Shown piece after piece: positions 16,094 through 25,662 of a stretch of DNA of 64,000 nucleotides. A program made the translations under genes and the position numbers. This DNA comes from Sinomonas sp. ASV322 (GTDB taxonomy: Bacteria; Actinomycetota; Actinomycetes; Actinomycetales; Micrococcaceae): the NCBI RefSeq assembly GCF_030908245.1, contig NZ_JAVFJJ010000010.1, positions 1 through 64,000 of the forward strand, given 5' to 3'. Position 1 is the stretch's first letter, and each line of letters begins with the position of its first letter. Below the pieces are notes generated by a model that saw nothing but the letters and a program-made list of their open reading frames with translations, had not been told where the DNA came from and ran no database searches.

Positions 16094-19000
16094 CTACACC
16101 GGCTCGCGCAGCACGATGTCGACGGGGTTGGCCTGCGAGACCGGCCCGCCTGGCTCCCCCTCCCGCCCGAGCCCCTCCAAAAGACCCGAACGGTTCGTGC
16201 GCTTGTCGCGGAGGATCTCCGTGACCGATCCCAGGTGCCGCGAGAGGTCGATGACGTTCTCGGGCGCCGCGAGCAGGAGCTGGAACCCGAACTCATGCAG
16301 GGCCGAGATGCCGGCCCCCGCGAACTCCTCGGACGCGAGGACGAAAGCCTCGTCCATCATGACCGTCCCGTAGGTCGTGAAGCCCTGCTCCGCGATCCCG
16401 AGCTGGTAGCTGAGCGCGGCCGCCATGATGAACGCCGTGAAGCGCTGCCGCTCGCCGCCGGACATGCTGCCGGTGTCCGCGTGGACGAAGACCTCGTCCC
16501 GTGGCATCCCGTCCGGGTTGGCGCCGGCGCGGTGCTCCTTGCACGAGATGAACACGTGCGTCCGCACGTCGAGCACCTCGGCGCGCCAGCGGCGGTCCTC
16601 GGGCGTCGACGAGCCGAGGCGCTTCACGAGCGTCTCGAGGGTCTTGTAGCGGGCGGCGAGGGCGTCGTCTCCAGCTGCGCCCGCGCCGTCGTCCTTCGCG
16701 TCCATACCGTGGCGCGCCTTGAGCGCCGAGACGATCGCGTCCTTGAACTGGCGCGCGGACGCGGGCACGGTCTGCTTGATGTCGAGCTCGAGGTAGCTGC
16801 CCTCGTGGAACCCGACGCCGCCGAGGATGCTGTTGAGCGGGAGGATGCGGGCGGAGATCGCGCGGCGCTCCTCGTCGAGGAGGTGCAGGAGCGTGCTGAA
16901 CGATTCGTGCGTGCGCTGCTGGAAGAAGCGCCGGAACTCGGCCTCCTGCGCGGGCAGGCCCTCGGAGACGATGTCGTGATAGCGGGCCTCGAACGCGCTG
17001 GCCGCGGCGACGGACACGCCGTGGTCCGCGGAGACGCCCGGGCCCCACTCGCGCTCGAACGATTCGAAGATCCGGGTGAGGCGTTCCGCGGCGGCCTGCC
17101 CTCGGCTCTCGGCCGCGTGGAGCTCCTCGAGGAGGCGCGTGCGCGCGGTGTTGGCCAGGTTGTCGAGCCCGTGGAGGTCGGCGAGGCCCGCGGCGCCGTC
17201 GAAGTAGGGGGCGAGGGCCTGGACGTCGTCGCCCGACGGCGGCGCCCCGGCGACGCGCGAGCGCCCGGCTTCGAGGAGCCTCGCCGCGGAGCTCGCGGCC
17301 GCATCGAGATGCCGGTGCTCGCTCTGGAGGACCGCGGCGGCCTCGGTCGAGGCCTGGTGCTCCTCGCGGGCCGCCTCGACCTTCGCGCGGAGCGGCTCGA
17401 GGTCGGCCTGCGCGGCCTGAGCGTCCTCAAGGCGCTGCTCGGCGCGGCGGAGCTCGTCCTCGGCGACCACGGCCGAGACCTCCTCCCACGCCCGCGCGTC
17501 CGAGGCGACGCGCCGGAGCGCCTCGAGGCGGCGGGCCATGCCCTGGTGCGAGTCCTCGCTCGCCTGGGCGGCCTCGGCGGCGCGCGCGAGGGCGGCCTCA
17601 AGCGCGGCGATGCGCGCGGCGAGGTCTTCGATCTTGACGGCATTGTCGAAGCCGAGCACCCAGTCCTGGCGGGATGCGAAGCGGTCGTCCTTCTCGACCG
17701 TCCCGCGGTGCCGCTTGACGACGCCGCCGAGGCTCAGGCCGCGGTCGAGCCCCGCGAGCTCGTCCGGATCCTCGACGCACGGGTATGCGAAGTCGACGGC
17801 GATGCGCTCGCGGACATACGTGCCCGCCCGGTTGCGCACTGCGAGCCCTGCGTTCTCGAGAATGTCGAGCTTCGTCAGGAGGTCGTCCTCGCGCACATCG
17901 GCGAGCGCGGCGGCGGCGCCGGGGACGGGCACCGAGAGGTCGACGGCGCGCAGCGCGCCGCGGATCGCGTGCTCGTCGAGGTAGCGGGTCACGGCGGCGA
18001 AGTGCTCGCCGGGCACAAGGAGCGTCGTCGCGAGCGAGCGGAGCGCGCGTTCGGCGGCGGGCCGCCAGCGCTCCTCGCCGTCCGCGAGATCGATGAGCTC
18101 GCCCGCGAACGGCATGTCCTCCTCCGCGACGCCCGTCGCCGCGGCGATCGCGGCCCGGTTTTCGACGGACGACGGCGGCAGGAGGCTCTTGCGCGCGGCC
18201 ATCGACTCGAGCTCGCGGCGGGACTCGGCGAGGTCGCGCTTGGCAGCCGCGTGCGCGTCGAAGGCCTCGAAGCGCGCCTCACGCAGGGCCGCGGAGTCGC
18301 CCTCGAGCGATTCGGTCGCCGCGGCGGCCTCTTGGTGGGCCCCCGCCCAGCCCTCGGCCGTCCACGGAAGCTGCAGCCCGGCGTCGTCCATTCCCTGCCG
18401 CGCCGCCGCCTCGACCTCGCGCCGCAGCCGCAGCCCGACGCGCGCGTTCTCGACGTGCTGTTCGAGCGTGCTGATCTGGTTCCCGCCCGCGTTGTTGTAC
18501 TCGGCTTCGAGCGCACGGAGCTGATTCGCGAGCGCGTCGCGGGTCTTGCGCTCGGCGGCGAGCTCGGCGGCCTTCGATTTCGCCGAATCGGCGGCGCGCG
18601 CCGCGATGCGCTCCTGGACCGTGACGGCGAACTGCTCGCGGACGCGCTCGAACGCCTCGCCCGTGAGGTCGCGGAGCCGGTTCGCCTCGAGGAGGGCCTT
18701 CGCATACTGCACGTTGAGTCCCGGAACGGGCGCGAGCTGGTCGCGCTGCTCGCGCACGTCCTCGAGCCGCTGCCGGATGGACATGAGGTTGCTGAACTCC
18801 TCGACCACCTGGTCCGAGGCCGCGAGTGTCTCGGGCGGATCGAGGACCTGGTCGCGGAAGAAGCTGTTGACGCTCCCGCCGAGCCCCTTGCCGGCCTGGA
18901 TTACGCGCAGGAGCGGGATGGCCTGGTCCGAGGAGATGCCGAGGAGGCGGCGGAAGCGCTCGGCGAAGTTCTTGTGGACGTCGAAGACCTGCGCGTGCGG

Positions 19001-19543
19001 GAAGATCCCCTCGAGCGTGCTCCGCGTGAACCGCCGGTCCGCGATGCCCTCGACCGCTCGCACGTCGAGCGGCACGGAGTCGATGAGGTAGAAGCGGCCG
19101 AGGCTCGACTCCGTCCCGTTCTTCGGGAGGTCGAACAGCGCGGTGAGCGTGCAGCGTGTGCCCGCGGCGTTGTCGTAGGTGAGGGCGACGGCGCTCCATG
19201 TCGCGCCGGGGCGCTGGAACGCGCTGGCCTGCGTCTCCCCGACCGCGACGTCGCCGACCTTGCCGCGCATGTACGTGAAGGTCGTGCGGCGGTCCTCGCT
19301 CTGGCCCGTGCGCGTCGCGGCGGCCTCGTTCGAGCGGGGGCGGGCGTCGAACACGCGCGCGATCGCGTCGAAGAGCGTCGACTTGCCGACGCCCGAGTTG
19401 CCCGTGAGGAGCGTCCCCGAGCGGTCGACGTGCATCGTGTGGGCGCCGTGGAAAGTGCCCCAGTTGACGATCTGGACCTGGCCCAGACGGAACTGGCCCG
19501 GGTTGACGTCGAGGCCGAGCGGGAGCATGGTCGCGACGCTCAT
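16094..19543 (-). CDS. jetC: JetC/MksB: SMC-like condensin ATPase of a Wadjet-type complex
   Basis: An 1149-residue SMC-like protein. It starts with an ATPase head half ([18 protein letters not shown], the typical opening of this family) and Walker [10 protein letters not shown] at 48-56. Long heptad-rich coiled coils run from about 280-480 and 640-870 around a central hinge region near 500-640. The C-terminal half-head has signature SGGERQ at 1028 and Walker B VMMDEAF at 1061. Together with JetA and JetB it should form a DNA-embracing, loop-extruding dimer. In complete Wadjet systems the complex hands circular plasmids to the JetD nuclease. The start overlaps the jetB stop as ATGA. The ATPase looks intact. 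No jetD follows. Confidence 0.92.
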   Translation of the reverse strand: MSVATMLPLGLDVNPGQFRLGQVQIVNWGTFHGAHTMHVDRSGTLLTGNSGVGKSTLFDAIARVFDARPRSNEAAATRTGQSEDRRTTFTYMRGKVGDVAVGETQASAFQRPGATWSAVALTYDNAAGTRCTLTALFDLPKNGTESSLGRFYLIDSVPLDVRAVEGIADRRFTRSTLEGIFPHAQVFDVHKNFAERFRRLLGISSDQAIPLLRVIQAGKGLGGSVNSFFRDQVLDPPETLAASDQVVEEFSNLMSIRQRLEDVREQRDQLAPVPGLNVQYAKALLEANRLRDLTGEAFERVREQFAVTVQERIAARAADSAKSKAAELAAERKTRDALANQLRALEAEYNNAGGNQISTLEQHVENARVGLRLRREVEAAARQGMDDAGLQLPWTAEGWAGAHQEAAAATESLEGDSAALREARFEAFDAHAAAKRDLAESRRELESMAARKSLLPPSSVENRAAIAAATGVAEEDMPFAGELIDLADGEERWRPAAERALRSLATTLLVPGEHFAAVTRYLDEHAIRGALRAVDLSVPVPGAAAALADVREDDLLTKLDILENAGLAVRNRAGTYVRERIAVDFAYPCVEDPDELAGLDRGLSLGGVVKRHRGTVEKDDRFASRQDWVLGFDNAVKIEDLAARIAALEAALARAAEAAQASEDSHQGMARRLEALRRVASDARAWEEVSAVVAEDELRRAEQRLEDAQAAQADLEPLRAKVEAAREEHQASTEAAAVLQSEHRHLDAAASSAARLLEAGRSRVAGAPPSGDDVQALAPYFDGAAGLADLHGLDNLANTARTRLLEELHAAESRGQAAAERLTRIFESFEREWGPGVSADHGVSVAAASAFEARYHDIVSEGLPAQEAEFRRFFQQRTHESFSTLLHLLDEERRAISARILPLNSILGGVGFHEGSYLELDIKQTVPASARQFKDAIVSALKARHGMDAKDDGAGAAGDDALAARYKTLETLVKRLGSSTPEDRRWRAEVLDVRTHVFISCKEHRAGANPDGMPRDEVFVHADTGSMSGGERQRFTAFIMAAALSYQLGIAEQGFTTYGTVMMDEAFVLASEEFAGAGISALHEFGFQLLLAAPENVIDLSRHLGSVTEILRDKRTNRSGLLEGLGREGEPGGPVSQANPVDIVLREPV

Positions 19544-20493
19544 ACGAGCTCCTCCTCGGTGCTGGCCGCCTCGTCAGTCTCGCCGAGGTCGGGCCCCCTG
19601 ACGCCGAGATCGGGGCTGCCGTCGCCGAGATCGGGCCCCCTGACGCCGAGATCGGGGCTGCCGTCGCCCTCATCCTCGCCCTCCCCGGCGAGGTCAAGCG
19701 CGGGCTGCGCGGCGCCGTCGTCCGCCTCGCCCGCCCTCGCGACATCCGCGTCCGCCGCCGCGACCGCCTCGAGGTGGCGCGCGATGTCCCCGACGTTCTC
19801 GAACGGCAGCGCGAGCGGGAGGGCGTTCGAGATGAGGAAGACGTCGTCGAGCGGCGTCGGGAGGAGCAGCCGGCGGGCCTGGAGCTTCTGGACGGCCCGG
19901 GCCACGGTGTCCGCGTCGCGGAGCGCATCCTGCTGGTCCGCGGGCTGGTAGTGGGCGACGACGTCGGAAAGCTCCTCAAGCGTGACCGTCGGTTCGGTGT
20001 GCGCGGTCGAGTGGCGGTCGAGGAGGAGCCGGAGGCGGAGGACGAGGATCGTCTCGACGCGGCTCAGGGTGCGCTGCTGGCGCAGGATCGTCGAGCGCGC
20101 GGCCGTGCCGAGAAGCTCTGGGTCGACGGGGCGGACGACGGCGATCTTCCGCTCGTGGTCGATGAGAAGGGACAGGAAGAGCTCGGACAGGCGCGAGCGC
20201 AACACGTCCTGGCTGTCGAGGAGTGCCGTCCACAGGCGCTCGTCGCGGCCGCCGTCGAGGTACGGGCCCTTGAGCAGGCGCACGAGGGTCTGGCGCACGC
20301 GGAGGGGAAGCGCGCCCGTGTCGCCGTCGTAGAGGGCGGCAGCGTTCGCAGGACGACGGCGGGACCCGACCTCGGCGGCAGGGGCCCCGACCTCGGCGAC
20401 AGGCGACCCGACCTCGGCGACAGGCGACCCGACCTCGGCGGCAGGCGCCCCGACCTGGGCGGCAGGCGCCCCGACCTCGGCGTGTTCGGTCAT
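19540..20493 (-). CDS. jetB: JetB/MksE: DUF4194 subunit of the condensin complex
   Basis: A 317-residue DUF4194-type protein. In Wadjet/MksBEF complexes this winged-helix subunit binds the JetC head and the JetA dimer. The conserved core is residues ~50-245 ([61 protein letters not shown]). Both ends are unusual. Residues 5-43 are five heptads such as EVGAPAA and EVGSPVA, and residues ~275-305 are four heptads such as GDGSPDL and GVRGPDL. Both are coded by tandem 21-bp DNA units and are absent from the family core. Overlaps of four bases with jetA and jetC point to one translationally coupled operon. Confidence 0.9.
   Translation of the reverse strand: MTEHAEVGAPAAQVGAPAAEVGSPVAEVGSPVAEVGAPAAEVGSRRRPANAAALYDGDTGALPLRVRQTLVRLLKGPYLDGGRDERLWTALLDSQDVLRSRLSELFLSLLIDHERKIAVVRPVDPELLGTAARSTILRQQRTLSRVETILVLRLRLLLDRHSTAHTEPTVTLEELSDVVAHYQPADQQDALRDADTVARAVQKLQARRLLLPTPLDDVFLISNALPLALPFENVGDIARHLEAVAAADADVARAGEADDGAAQPALDLAGEGEDEGDGSPDLGVRGPDLGDGSPDLGVRGPDLGETDEAASTEEELV
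19581..19664. repeat. Four 21-bp units in the jetB 3' region
   Basis: Units at 19581, 19602, 19623 and 19644 alternate between two versions, CGCCGAGATCGGGCCCCCTG-type and CGCCGAGATCGGGGCTGCCG-type. Each codes seven residues (GVRGPDL or GDGSPDL). The core CGCCGAGATCGGG is the same as in the array at 43811-43951. Confidence 0.9.
20373..20477. repeat. Five 21-bp units in the jetB 5' region
   Basis: Units start at 20373, 20394, 20415, 20436 and 20457, with core CGGCG(G/A)CAGGCG(A/C)CCCGACCT. They code heptads EVG(A/S)P(A/V)A immediately after the JetB start and keep the frame. Confidence 0.9.
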
Positions 20494-22256
20494 GCTGTTC
20501 CCCTCTCCGCGACGTCTGCGTTCTTAGCGGCCTCGCCATTCCTTGCGGCCTCGGCCGCCCTCGCCTCTCCCACCGGCACGTACGCGCGCCTCTCCGAGCC
20601 GTCGACCTGCTCGAAATCGAGCGCTTCCCAGCCCTCGCGGCCAACGTCGCCAGCGAACACGGCGCCGCGGTGCAAAAGCTCGCCCAGCAGCGCGCGGATC
20701 GTGTTGATGTGACGCTCCTCGGGCGGAAGCTCGCGCCACACGCTCGCGGCGGTCGCGCGCCCGCCGTCGGCGGCAAGGGCGACGTCGAAGGCCCGCCGGA
20801 GTGCCACCGCGTTCGCCTTGCCCGTTCGCGCCGAGCGGACGCGGTCCCCCTCGCGGAACGCGATGGGCTCCGCGAGCCGCGGCGGGGCGACGTATTCGTC
20901 GGGGTCGAAGAGCTTGACCATCGCGAGCGAGTCGAATTCCGCAGAGAAGAGCTCGGGCGCGGGCGCGAATGCGGCCTGCTCGCGCTGGTACGGGAGTTTG
21001 CGGACGGCGCGCTCGGCGTCGCGAATCGCGTCGCGCAGCCGCACGGACTGGCGGTAGTCGTCGCTCTGGACGTACGTGTTGAGGCTCTCGGAGAGCTTGC
21101 CGTAGATGCCCTGGATCTCGGAGTGCTGATCGCGGAGCTCGGCCACGAGGTGGCGCAGGGTCAGGCGTTCCTCGGCGTCGAGGCGGTCGGCGAAGTCGCG
21201 CGAGAGGACCTCGGCGATGGCCGAGCGGAAGCGGAGCTGCTGCTCGGGGTTCTCGAGGAACGCGGTGAAGGATCGGAACGTGCGGCCCTCGCTCGACTCG
21301 CGGAGCCGCTTGTCGGCCTCGAGCACCTGCGCCATCGTCGCGCCCTTGCTGAGCGACTCCTCGATGATCTGGTTGCGGAGCTGGCCCACGGATTCCTCGA
21401 TGCGGTCGCGCATGCGCTTGAAGTCCGCTGGAAGGCCGGCCGCGAGGTCGAGGATGTTCTCGGCGGACTCGACGGCGTCGTCGGATTCGAGGCCTGCGTC
21501 TAGTTCTCCGGCCTCGAGGCCGCGGATCATCTCGCGCCGTTCGCCAATCTCGGCCTCGAGCGCCTCGACGCGCGCACTCGTATCCGGATTGGTCTCCTGG
21601 GCAAGCTTCTCGACGTCGGCGAGGAGCGTCCCGAGGCGCGAGCCCGTGAGCGTCGAGCGGTCGGAGGAGAGCGAATCGAGGAAGGCCAGCACACGGGCGG
21701 CCGCCTCGGTGAGCTCATACACGATGCGCCCGCTCTGCGCACGGCGCGAGAGGAAGCGGCGGCGGGTCCAATCGTCCGCGACGAGGCGGCCCGTGAGCGT
21801 TCCCGCCGTGCTGGCGGTGTTGGACGCGGCGTCGCGGGCGCGGAGTTCCGCAAGGAAGTCGTCGAGCTCGTCGTGGAACGTCTCGAGCTCTACGTGCGGG
21901 CGGTTGCGGGTGAACGCGGTCTGCAGCGCCGCGATGACCCACGGCGCCGAACGAGTGAGGGCCCACGCGGGGCCTTTCGTGAGGACTTCGAGCTCGGCGA
22001 GCCGCGAGAGCATCGCGGAGGCCTGGCTGGGGGCCACGGCGCGGGCGCGGGCGGGGCCTATGCCTGCGGGGATCGTGCCTGCGGGGGCCGTGCCTGCGGG
22101 GGCCGTGCCTGCGGAGCCGCGGCCTATGCCTGCGGGGACGGGTCCTGTGCCTGCCAGTGACGACGGCGCCGACGCGTGCGCCGCGGCGGTGCGGGCACGG
22201 TTCGGGGCGGGTTCTGGCACGGCAGCCCAGTCTACCGGGCGGGCCGCGGCTCTCAT
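20490..22256 (-). CDS. jetA: JetA/MksF: DUF3375 kleisin-like subunit
   Basis: A DUF3375-type protein of 588 residues from this start. JetA is the kleisin subunit that bridges the JetC heads. Conserved parts begin at [19 protein letters not shown] and include [11 protein letters not shown], a long helical region with [21 protein letters not shown], and [24 protein letters not shown] 22256 has CGAGG just upstream. A GTG at 22313 and an ATG at 22013 are also possible, and the conserved domain starts only at the latter. Between 22256 and 22013 the protein is low-complexity, with pentads of the AGTAP type coded by 15-bp repeats. The stop overlaps the jetB start as ATGA. The family normally has about 450-500 residues. 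Confidence 0.85.
   Translation of the reverse strand: MRAAARPVDWAAVPEPAPNRARTAAAHASAPSSLAGTGPVPAGIGRGSAGTAPAGTAPAGTIPAGIGPARARAVAPSQASAMLSRLAELEVLTKGPAWALTRSAPWVIAALQTAFTRNRPHVELETFHDELDDFLAELRARDAASNTASTAGTLTGRLVADDWTRRRFLSRRAQSGRIVYELTEAAARVLAFLDSLSSDRSTLTGSRLGTLLADVEKLAQETNPDTSARVEALEAEIGERREMIRGLEAGELDAGLESDDAVESAENILDLAAGLPADFKRMRDRIEESVGQLRNQIIEESLSKGATMAQVLEADKRLRESSEGRTFRSFTAFLENPEQQLRFRSAIAEVLSRDFADRLDAEERLTLRHLVAELRDQHSEIQGIYGKLSESLNTYVQSDDYRQSVRLRDAIRDAERAVRKLPYQREQAAFAPAPELFSAEFDSLAMVKLFDPDEYVAPPRLAEPIAFREGDRVRSARTGKANAVALRRAFDVALAADGGRATAASVWRELPPEERHINTIRALLGELLHRGAVFAGDVGREGWEALDFEQVDGSERRAYVPVGEARAAEAARNGEAAKNADVAERGTA
22060..22155. repeat. 15-bp repeats in the jetA 5' region
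   Basis: Units related to GTGCCTGCGGGGGCC repeat about six times with changes. They code (minus strand) [10 protein letters not shown]-type pentads before the first conserved JetA residues. Confidence 0.75.
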
Positions 22257-22334
22257 GGCCTCGGGTACCCGGTTCCCGCCGAGCATCCACGACCGACGGC
22301 GTCGGGAAACCACCTTCTCGCACTGAGCAGTCCC

Positions 22335-22379
22335 CTTGTCACCCTCAAGTCCCCTTCAAGAGGACTTGAGGGCGACAAG
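22335..22379. terminator. Hairpin between the 84-aa gene and jetA
   Basis: Arms 22335-22352 and 22362-22379 (core CCCTCAAGTCC/GGACTTGAGGG) pair over 18 positions with one mismatch; the loop is 9 bases. It lies just after the stop of the small membrane protein gene on the minus strand and before jetA, so it may separate the two transcripts. No long T-run follows. Confidence 0.6.
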
Positions 22380-22405
22380 TGGACTTCGGACGGCGGGACC
22401 GCGCC

Positions 22406-22660
22406 TCACCACTTGAGCGAGTGGCGCGCCCGACCGCGCGGGACGATCGCGGTCCTCTCATGACGCTGAGCCGGCTCGGGGTTCCGCGCCGCCCGCAGAG
22501 GATCACCGAGGCCGCGCCGGATCCGGCGACCGACGACGACGGCACCCGACACGAGCAGGAGGGCAGCCACCGTCGCCACGACGAGCACCACGAATGCTAG
22601 CGAGCCGATGACGGCCGTGAAGAGCCACACGAGGACGTCAGCCAATCCGCTGATATTCAT
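22406..22660 (-). CDS. Small membrane protein, unknown function
   Basis: An 84-residue protein with one or two hydrophobic stretches (about residues 8-48: LVWLFTAVIGSLAFVVLVVA and the following ALLLVSGAVVV) and a basic, soluble C-terminus. It is not a family I can name. The start is well supported: ATG 22660 follows GAGGAGG at ideal distance, and the preceding ~200 bp are AT-rich as for a promoter. It ends 70 bp before the hairpin at 22335-22379. It is upstream of jetA on the same strand but probably transcribed separately. Confidence 0.6.
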   Translation of the reverse strand: MNISGLADVLVWLFTAVIGSLAFVVLVVATVAALLLVSGAVVVGRRIRRGLGDPLRAARNPEPAQRHERTAIVPRGRARHSLKW

Positions 22661-22933
22661 TCCGCCTCCTCGGGCCAATTCAGGATCCGCTCGCCGGCCT
22701 TCGCGGAAACCGGCGTCATCGTCCGCGGTGGGACGCTCGCATGCGAGAAATGCCGGACCGATCACCGCCACTCGGCGCGGCATCATCAGGGCCGTGGGGA
22801 CCAGGCCCCGCCAGCATGGGCAAATCAAGTGTTCAAACAACACCGACCTAAGCGTTAATTTACAGACTTTGTCAAGTAATCGGGTGACGAATTCGCCCTG
22901 CAATGTTGTTCGGCTTTCCGAACAAAAAGACCG

Positions 22934-22952
22934 TTAGTTCGGGCCGAACTAA
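22934..22952. promoter_or_regulatory. 19-bp palindrome
   Basis: TTAGTTCGG and CCGAACTAA form perfect 9-bp arms around one central G. It looks like a dimeric regulator operator between divergent genes; the regulator is not known. Confidence 0.5.
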
Positions 22953-23005
22953 ACGAACTATCGCCACCCCCGGAACCCCAACAAATTCGAGGCCTCAACC
23001 CATCA

Positions 23006-23029
23006 CACTATGGACAGATGTCCATAGTG
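23006..23029. promoter_or_regulatory. 24-bp palindromic operator of the MFS/TetR operon
   Basis: Perfect 11-bp arms CACTATGGACA and TGTCCATAGTG are separated by GA. It stands 74 bp before the MFS start. TATGGACA-N2-TGTCCATA-type sites are typical of TetR repressors, and a tetR gene is the third gene of the operon, so autoregulation is likely (inference). Confidence 0.7.
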
Positions 23030-23103
23030 CTGTGTACGTTTGACCATATCGTCGCCGCCCCCGCACCGACGACGCCCAGCTCCCACCGAACAGAAAAGGC
23101 CCC

Positions 23104-24327
23104 ATGACGCCCACCCCGCCCTCAACCTTCCGCCGCGCCCGTGCGGCGACGGTCGCCCTGTTCTTCATCGCGGGGCTGTCGCTTGCCGTGTGGGTCGTCA
23201 GCATCCCCGCCGTCGAACATCAGACCGGGGTCTCGCACGCCGTCCTCGGCGGCCTCCTGCTCTTGTTGGGCCTCGGATCCTTTATCGGCATGACTGCGGC
23301 CGGTCCGCTCGTCGACCGCTTCGGCAGCCGTCGCGCCGCCGTCATTGGCGCGACGCTCCTGGTCATCGGGGTCAATCTCGCTGGCCTCGCCGATGGGCCG
23401 CGGCTCCTGGGCGGCGCGCTGATCGTCCTGGGTCTGGGCGCGGGGGCGATCGACGTGGCCATGAACGATCAGGCCGTGATCGTCGAGCGTGCCTACGGCC
23501 GACCCATCATGTCCAGCTTCCACGCGTATTTCTCGGTCGGCGGCGGGGCGGGCGCGTTGCTCGGCGGCGGTATCCAAGCCCTGGGGCTTTCGGTGAACTG
23601 GTCACTCGGCATCGGGGCGATCGTGACTGCTCTCCCCGCCGCTATCGCATACCCCGCGCTCCTCGCCACGCGAGGCGGCTCCGAGACCGAGGCCCACACG
23701 ACCGCGGCCGATGCCTCCCCTGGCTCGGTCCGGCGGCGCACCGTGACGATCGTCATCCTCGCCTGCCTTGCCTTTCTCATGATGCTCTCCGAGGGCGCAG
23801 CGAGCGACTGGAGCGCGCTCCAGGCCGTCGAGCATCTCGGCCAGCCGTCCTCCGCGGCCTCCCTCGCGTACGGATCCTTCGCCGTCGCGATGACGGTGGG
23901 CCGCTTCTCCGCCGACGCCGTCGTGCACTGCTTCGGGCCAGTCAAGGTGGTCCGGGTCGGCTCGCTTCTTGCCGCGGCGGGCATGCTCGTCGTCGTCCTC
24001 TCCCCCACCTACCCACTCACCCTCGCCGGATGGTCCGCGTTCGGGATCGGGCTCTCGGGCATCGTGCCTCAGATCTTCACGGCGGCGGGCAGCCTCGGTG
24101 GCGCCAACCAGGGGATCCTGATCTCGCGCATCGTCGGGGCCGGCTACCTCGGCCTGCTCGCTGGCCCAGCGGTCATCGGCTGGGTTTCCCAGGGCGTCGG
24201 ACTCACCTTGGCACTCACGCTGCCTGTGGGCTGCTGCATCGCGGGCATCCTCCTGGCTGGGCGCGCGGCCCCAGCGGCCCAGGCGGCGGACAGGCCACTC
24301 GTCAACGTCACAGGAAAGGTGAACTGA
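23104..24327 (+). CDS. MFS transporter (YbjJ/fucose-permease-like)
   Basis: A 407-residue, twelve-helix major facilitator. Loop 2-3 reads AGPLVDRFGSRRA and helix 4 has GAIDVAMNDQAVIVE followed by HAYFSVGGGAGALLGGG, a pattern seen in the YbjJ-like group of putative sugar or drug transporters. The substrate is unknown. The start ATG follows AGAAAAGGCCCC. It is the first gene of a three-gene operon with an acetyltransferase (1-bp gap) and a TetR regulator, so a modified sugar or antibiotic is a reasonable guess for the cargo. Confidence 0.85.
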   Translation: MTPTPPSTFRRARAATVALFFIAGLSLAVWVVSIPAVEHQTGVSHAVLGGLLLLLGLGSFIGMTAAGPLVDRFGSRRAAVIGATLLVIGVNLAGLADGPRLLGGALIVLGLGAGAIDVAMNDQAVIVERAYGRPIMSSFHAYFSVGGGAGALLGGGIQALGLSVNWSLGIGAIVTALPAAIAYPALLATRGGSETEAHTTAADASPGSVRRRTVTIVILACLAFLMMLSEGAASDWSALQAVEHLGQPSSAASLAYGSFAVAMTVGRFSADAVVHCFGPVKVVRVGSLLAAAGMLVVVLSPTYPLTLAGWSAFGIGLSGIVPQIFTAAGSLGGANQGILISRIVGAGYLGLLAGPAVIGWVSQGVGLTLALTLPVGCCIAGILLAGRAAPAAQAADRPLVNVTGKVN

Positions 24328-24328
24328 C

Positions 24329-24919
24329 ATGACCGACTACTTCGAGGGCGACCCCCGCACCAACCGCGAGCGCATGCTCGCCGGAGACTTCTACATCTCC
24401 GATGATCCGGAGAGCGCCCGCCGCGCTCAGCGGGCCGTGCAGCTCGCCGACAGGTATCACCGGGCGGCGGTCGACGACGAAGCCGCCGCGCGTCCGATCC
24501 TCGCCGAACTCATCGGCTCGCTCGGCGAGGACGCGTTCGTCAAGCCGCCGCTCTACGTCGACTATGGCGAGCACATCGCGATCGGGGCGCGCACGTTCGT
24601 CAACTACAACCTCACGGCGCTCGACGTCGCCCCGATCACCATCGGCGAGGACTGCCAGCTCGGGCCCAACATCCAGCTGCTCACGCCGATCCACCCGATC
24701 GAGCCTCAACCCCGCAAGGACCGGCTCGAGGCCGCACGGCCCATCACGATCGGTGACAACGTGTGGCTTGGCGGCGGCGTCATCGTCTGCCCCGGGGTCA
24801 CCATCGGCGACAACAGCGTGATCGGCGCCGGAGCTGTGGTGACGAGAGACATCCCGGCCAACGTCGTCGCCGTCGGCAACCCCGCGCGCGTCATCCGTAC
24901 AATCGCAGTCGATGGCTGA
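24329..24919 (+). CDS. Sugar O-acetyltransferase (Maa/LacA/NodL family)
   Basis: A 196-residue left-handed beta-helix acetyltransferase using acetyl-CoA. The N-terminal Mac domain (MLAGDFYISDDPE) is followed by hexapeptide repeats such as ITIGEDCQLGPNI and ITIGDNVWLGGGVIVCPGVTIGDNSVIGAGAVVTRDI. The catalytic His is in TPIHPIEPQPR. Length and order match maltose/galactoside acetyltransferases. The end overlaps the TetR start by 8 bp. The partner transporter suggests acetylated sugars are exported for detoxification (inference). Confidence 0.92.
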   Translation: MTDYFEGDPRTNRERMLAGDFYISDDPESARRAQRAVQLADRYHRAAVDDEAAARPILAELIGSLGEDAFVKPPLYVDYGEHIAIGARTFVNYNLTALDVAPITIGEDCQLGPNIQLLTPIHPIEPQPRKDRLEAARPITIGDNVWLGGGVIVCPGVTIGDNSVIGAGAVVTRDIPANVVAVGNPARVIRTIAVDG

Positions 24920-25484
24920 TACCTCGTACCAACCCGCCCCGGCACGACGGGCGCGCCGCTCCGATCCCGACCGCCGCGAGCGGATCATCCAGGCGTGCCT
25001 CGAGGTGATCGCCGAAGCAGGCGTCGCCGGGACGACGCATCGCAAGGTCGCCACCGCGGCGGACGTGCCCCTCGGGTCGATGACCTACCACTTCGACGGA
25101 ATGGACGAGCTCCTCCGCGAGGCCTTCACCCAGTTCGCGGACACCGTGGCAGACGCTTTCGAGCGCCGGATGGCCGCCGTCGAAGGCCGCGAGGCAGCGA
25201 AGGCGGCCGTCGTCGCCATCATCACCGAGGACGTTTTCGGGACCCAGCGTGACCTCGTCCTCACGCACGAGCTCTACACGCTCGCCGCCCGGGACAGCGG
25301 GTTCCGCGATATTACGAATGCGTGGATGGCCCGGAGCCGGCGGGCTCTCGAGCAGCACTTCGATCCCGCCACCGCGCGCCTGCTCGACGCTCTCATCGAA
25401 GGCCTCACGATCCACCGGGCCCTCGACACCGAGCCACACGACCCCTCAACGGCCGTCGACGCCGTCGGCCGTATCACGGCCTGA
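24912..25484 (+). CDS. TetR/AcrR-family repressor
   Basis: A 190-residue regulator. The helix-turn-helix is at residues ~22-65 (RERIIQACLEVIAEAGVAGTTHRKVATAADVPLGSMTYHF), followed by an all-helical ligand domain. It begins inside the acetyltransferase gene and closes the operon. The 24-bp palindrome ahead of the first gene is its likely operator. Ligand unknown. Confidence 0.9.
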   Translation: MADTSYQPAPARRARRSDPDRRERIIQACLEVIAEAGVAGTTHRKVATAADVPLGSMTYHFDGMDELLREAFTQFADTVADAFERRMAAVEGREAAKAAVVAIITEDVFGTQRDLVLTHELYTLAARDSGFRDITNAWMARSRRALEQHFDPATARLLDALIEGLTIHRALDTEPHDPSTAVDAVGRITA

Positions 25485-25547
25485 TTCCGGATTCGGCCGT
25501 CGGGGTCCGGCCGCTTTCCCCCGCAACTACGCGGCTCCCCCGCATTG

Positions 25548-25567
25548 ACGCGCCGGGCCCGGCGCGT
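25548..25567. terminator. 20-bp GC palindrome after tetR
   Basis: ACGCGCCGGG joined directly to CCCGGCGCGT. It is close downstream of the TetR gene and followed by a second copy of GGGCCCGGCGCG. A terminator role is possible but unproven because there is no loop and no T-run. Confidence 0.4.
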
Positions 25568-25605
25568 AGATGCGGGCCCGGCGCGCACTTGCGGTCCACA
25601 AACGG

Positions 25606-25643
25606 CTCTGGCGCGGCCGCCCAGAGAGGCGGCCGCGCCAGAG
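25606..25643. terminator. Perfect 16-bp stem hairpin between convergent operons
   Basis: Arms 25606-25621 (CTCTGGCGCGGCCGCC) and 25628-25643 are exact complements around a CAGAGA loop. It lies 19 bp after the stop of the substrate-binding protein gene and also downstream of the tetR operon, so it can serve both directions. Confidence 0.8.
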
Positions 25644-25662
25644 GCGTATCAGGCGGCAGAGG

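Larger units (their letters stand above)
22661..23103. promoter_or_regulatory. AT-rich divergent control region
   Basis: No gene is supported. About 22830-22990 is clearly richer in A/T than the rest of the window (for example around GCGTTAATTTACAG). It separates the 84-aa gene (minus) from the MFS operon (plus) and holds two palindromes listed separately. Promoters for both directions are expected here. Confidence 0.5.

Noticed and set aside
16007-19951. 1314-codon open frame on the plus strand
   Set aside because: It is the complement of jetC/jetB; its protein is Arg/Ala/Val-rich with no domain, as expected for antisense frames in GC-rich DNA.
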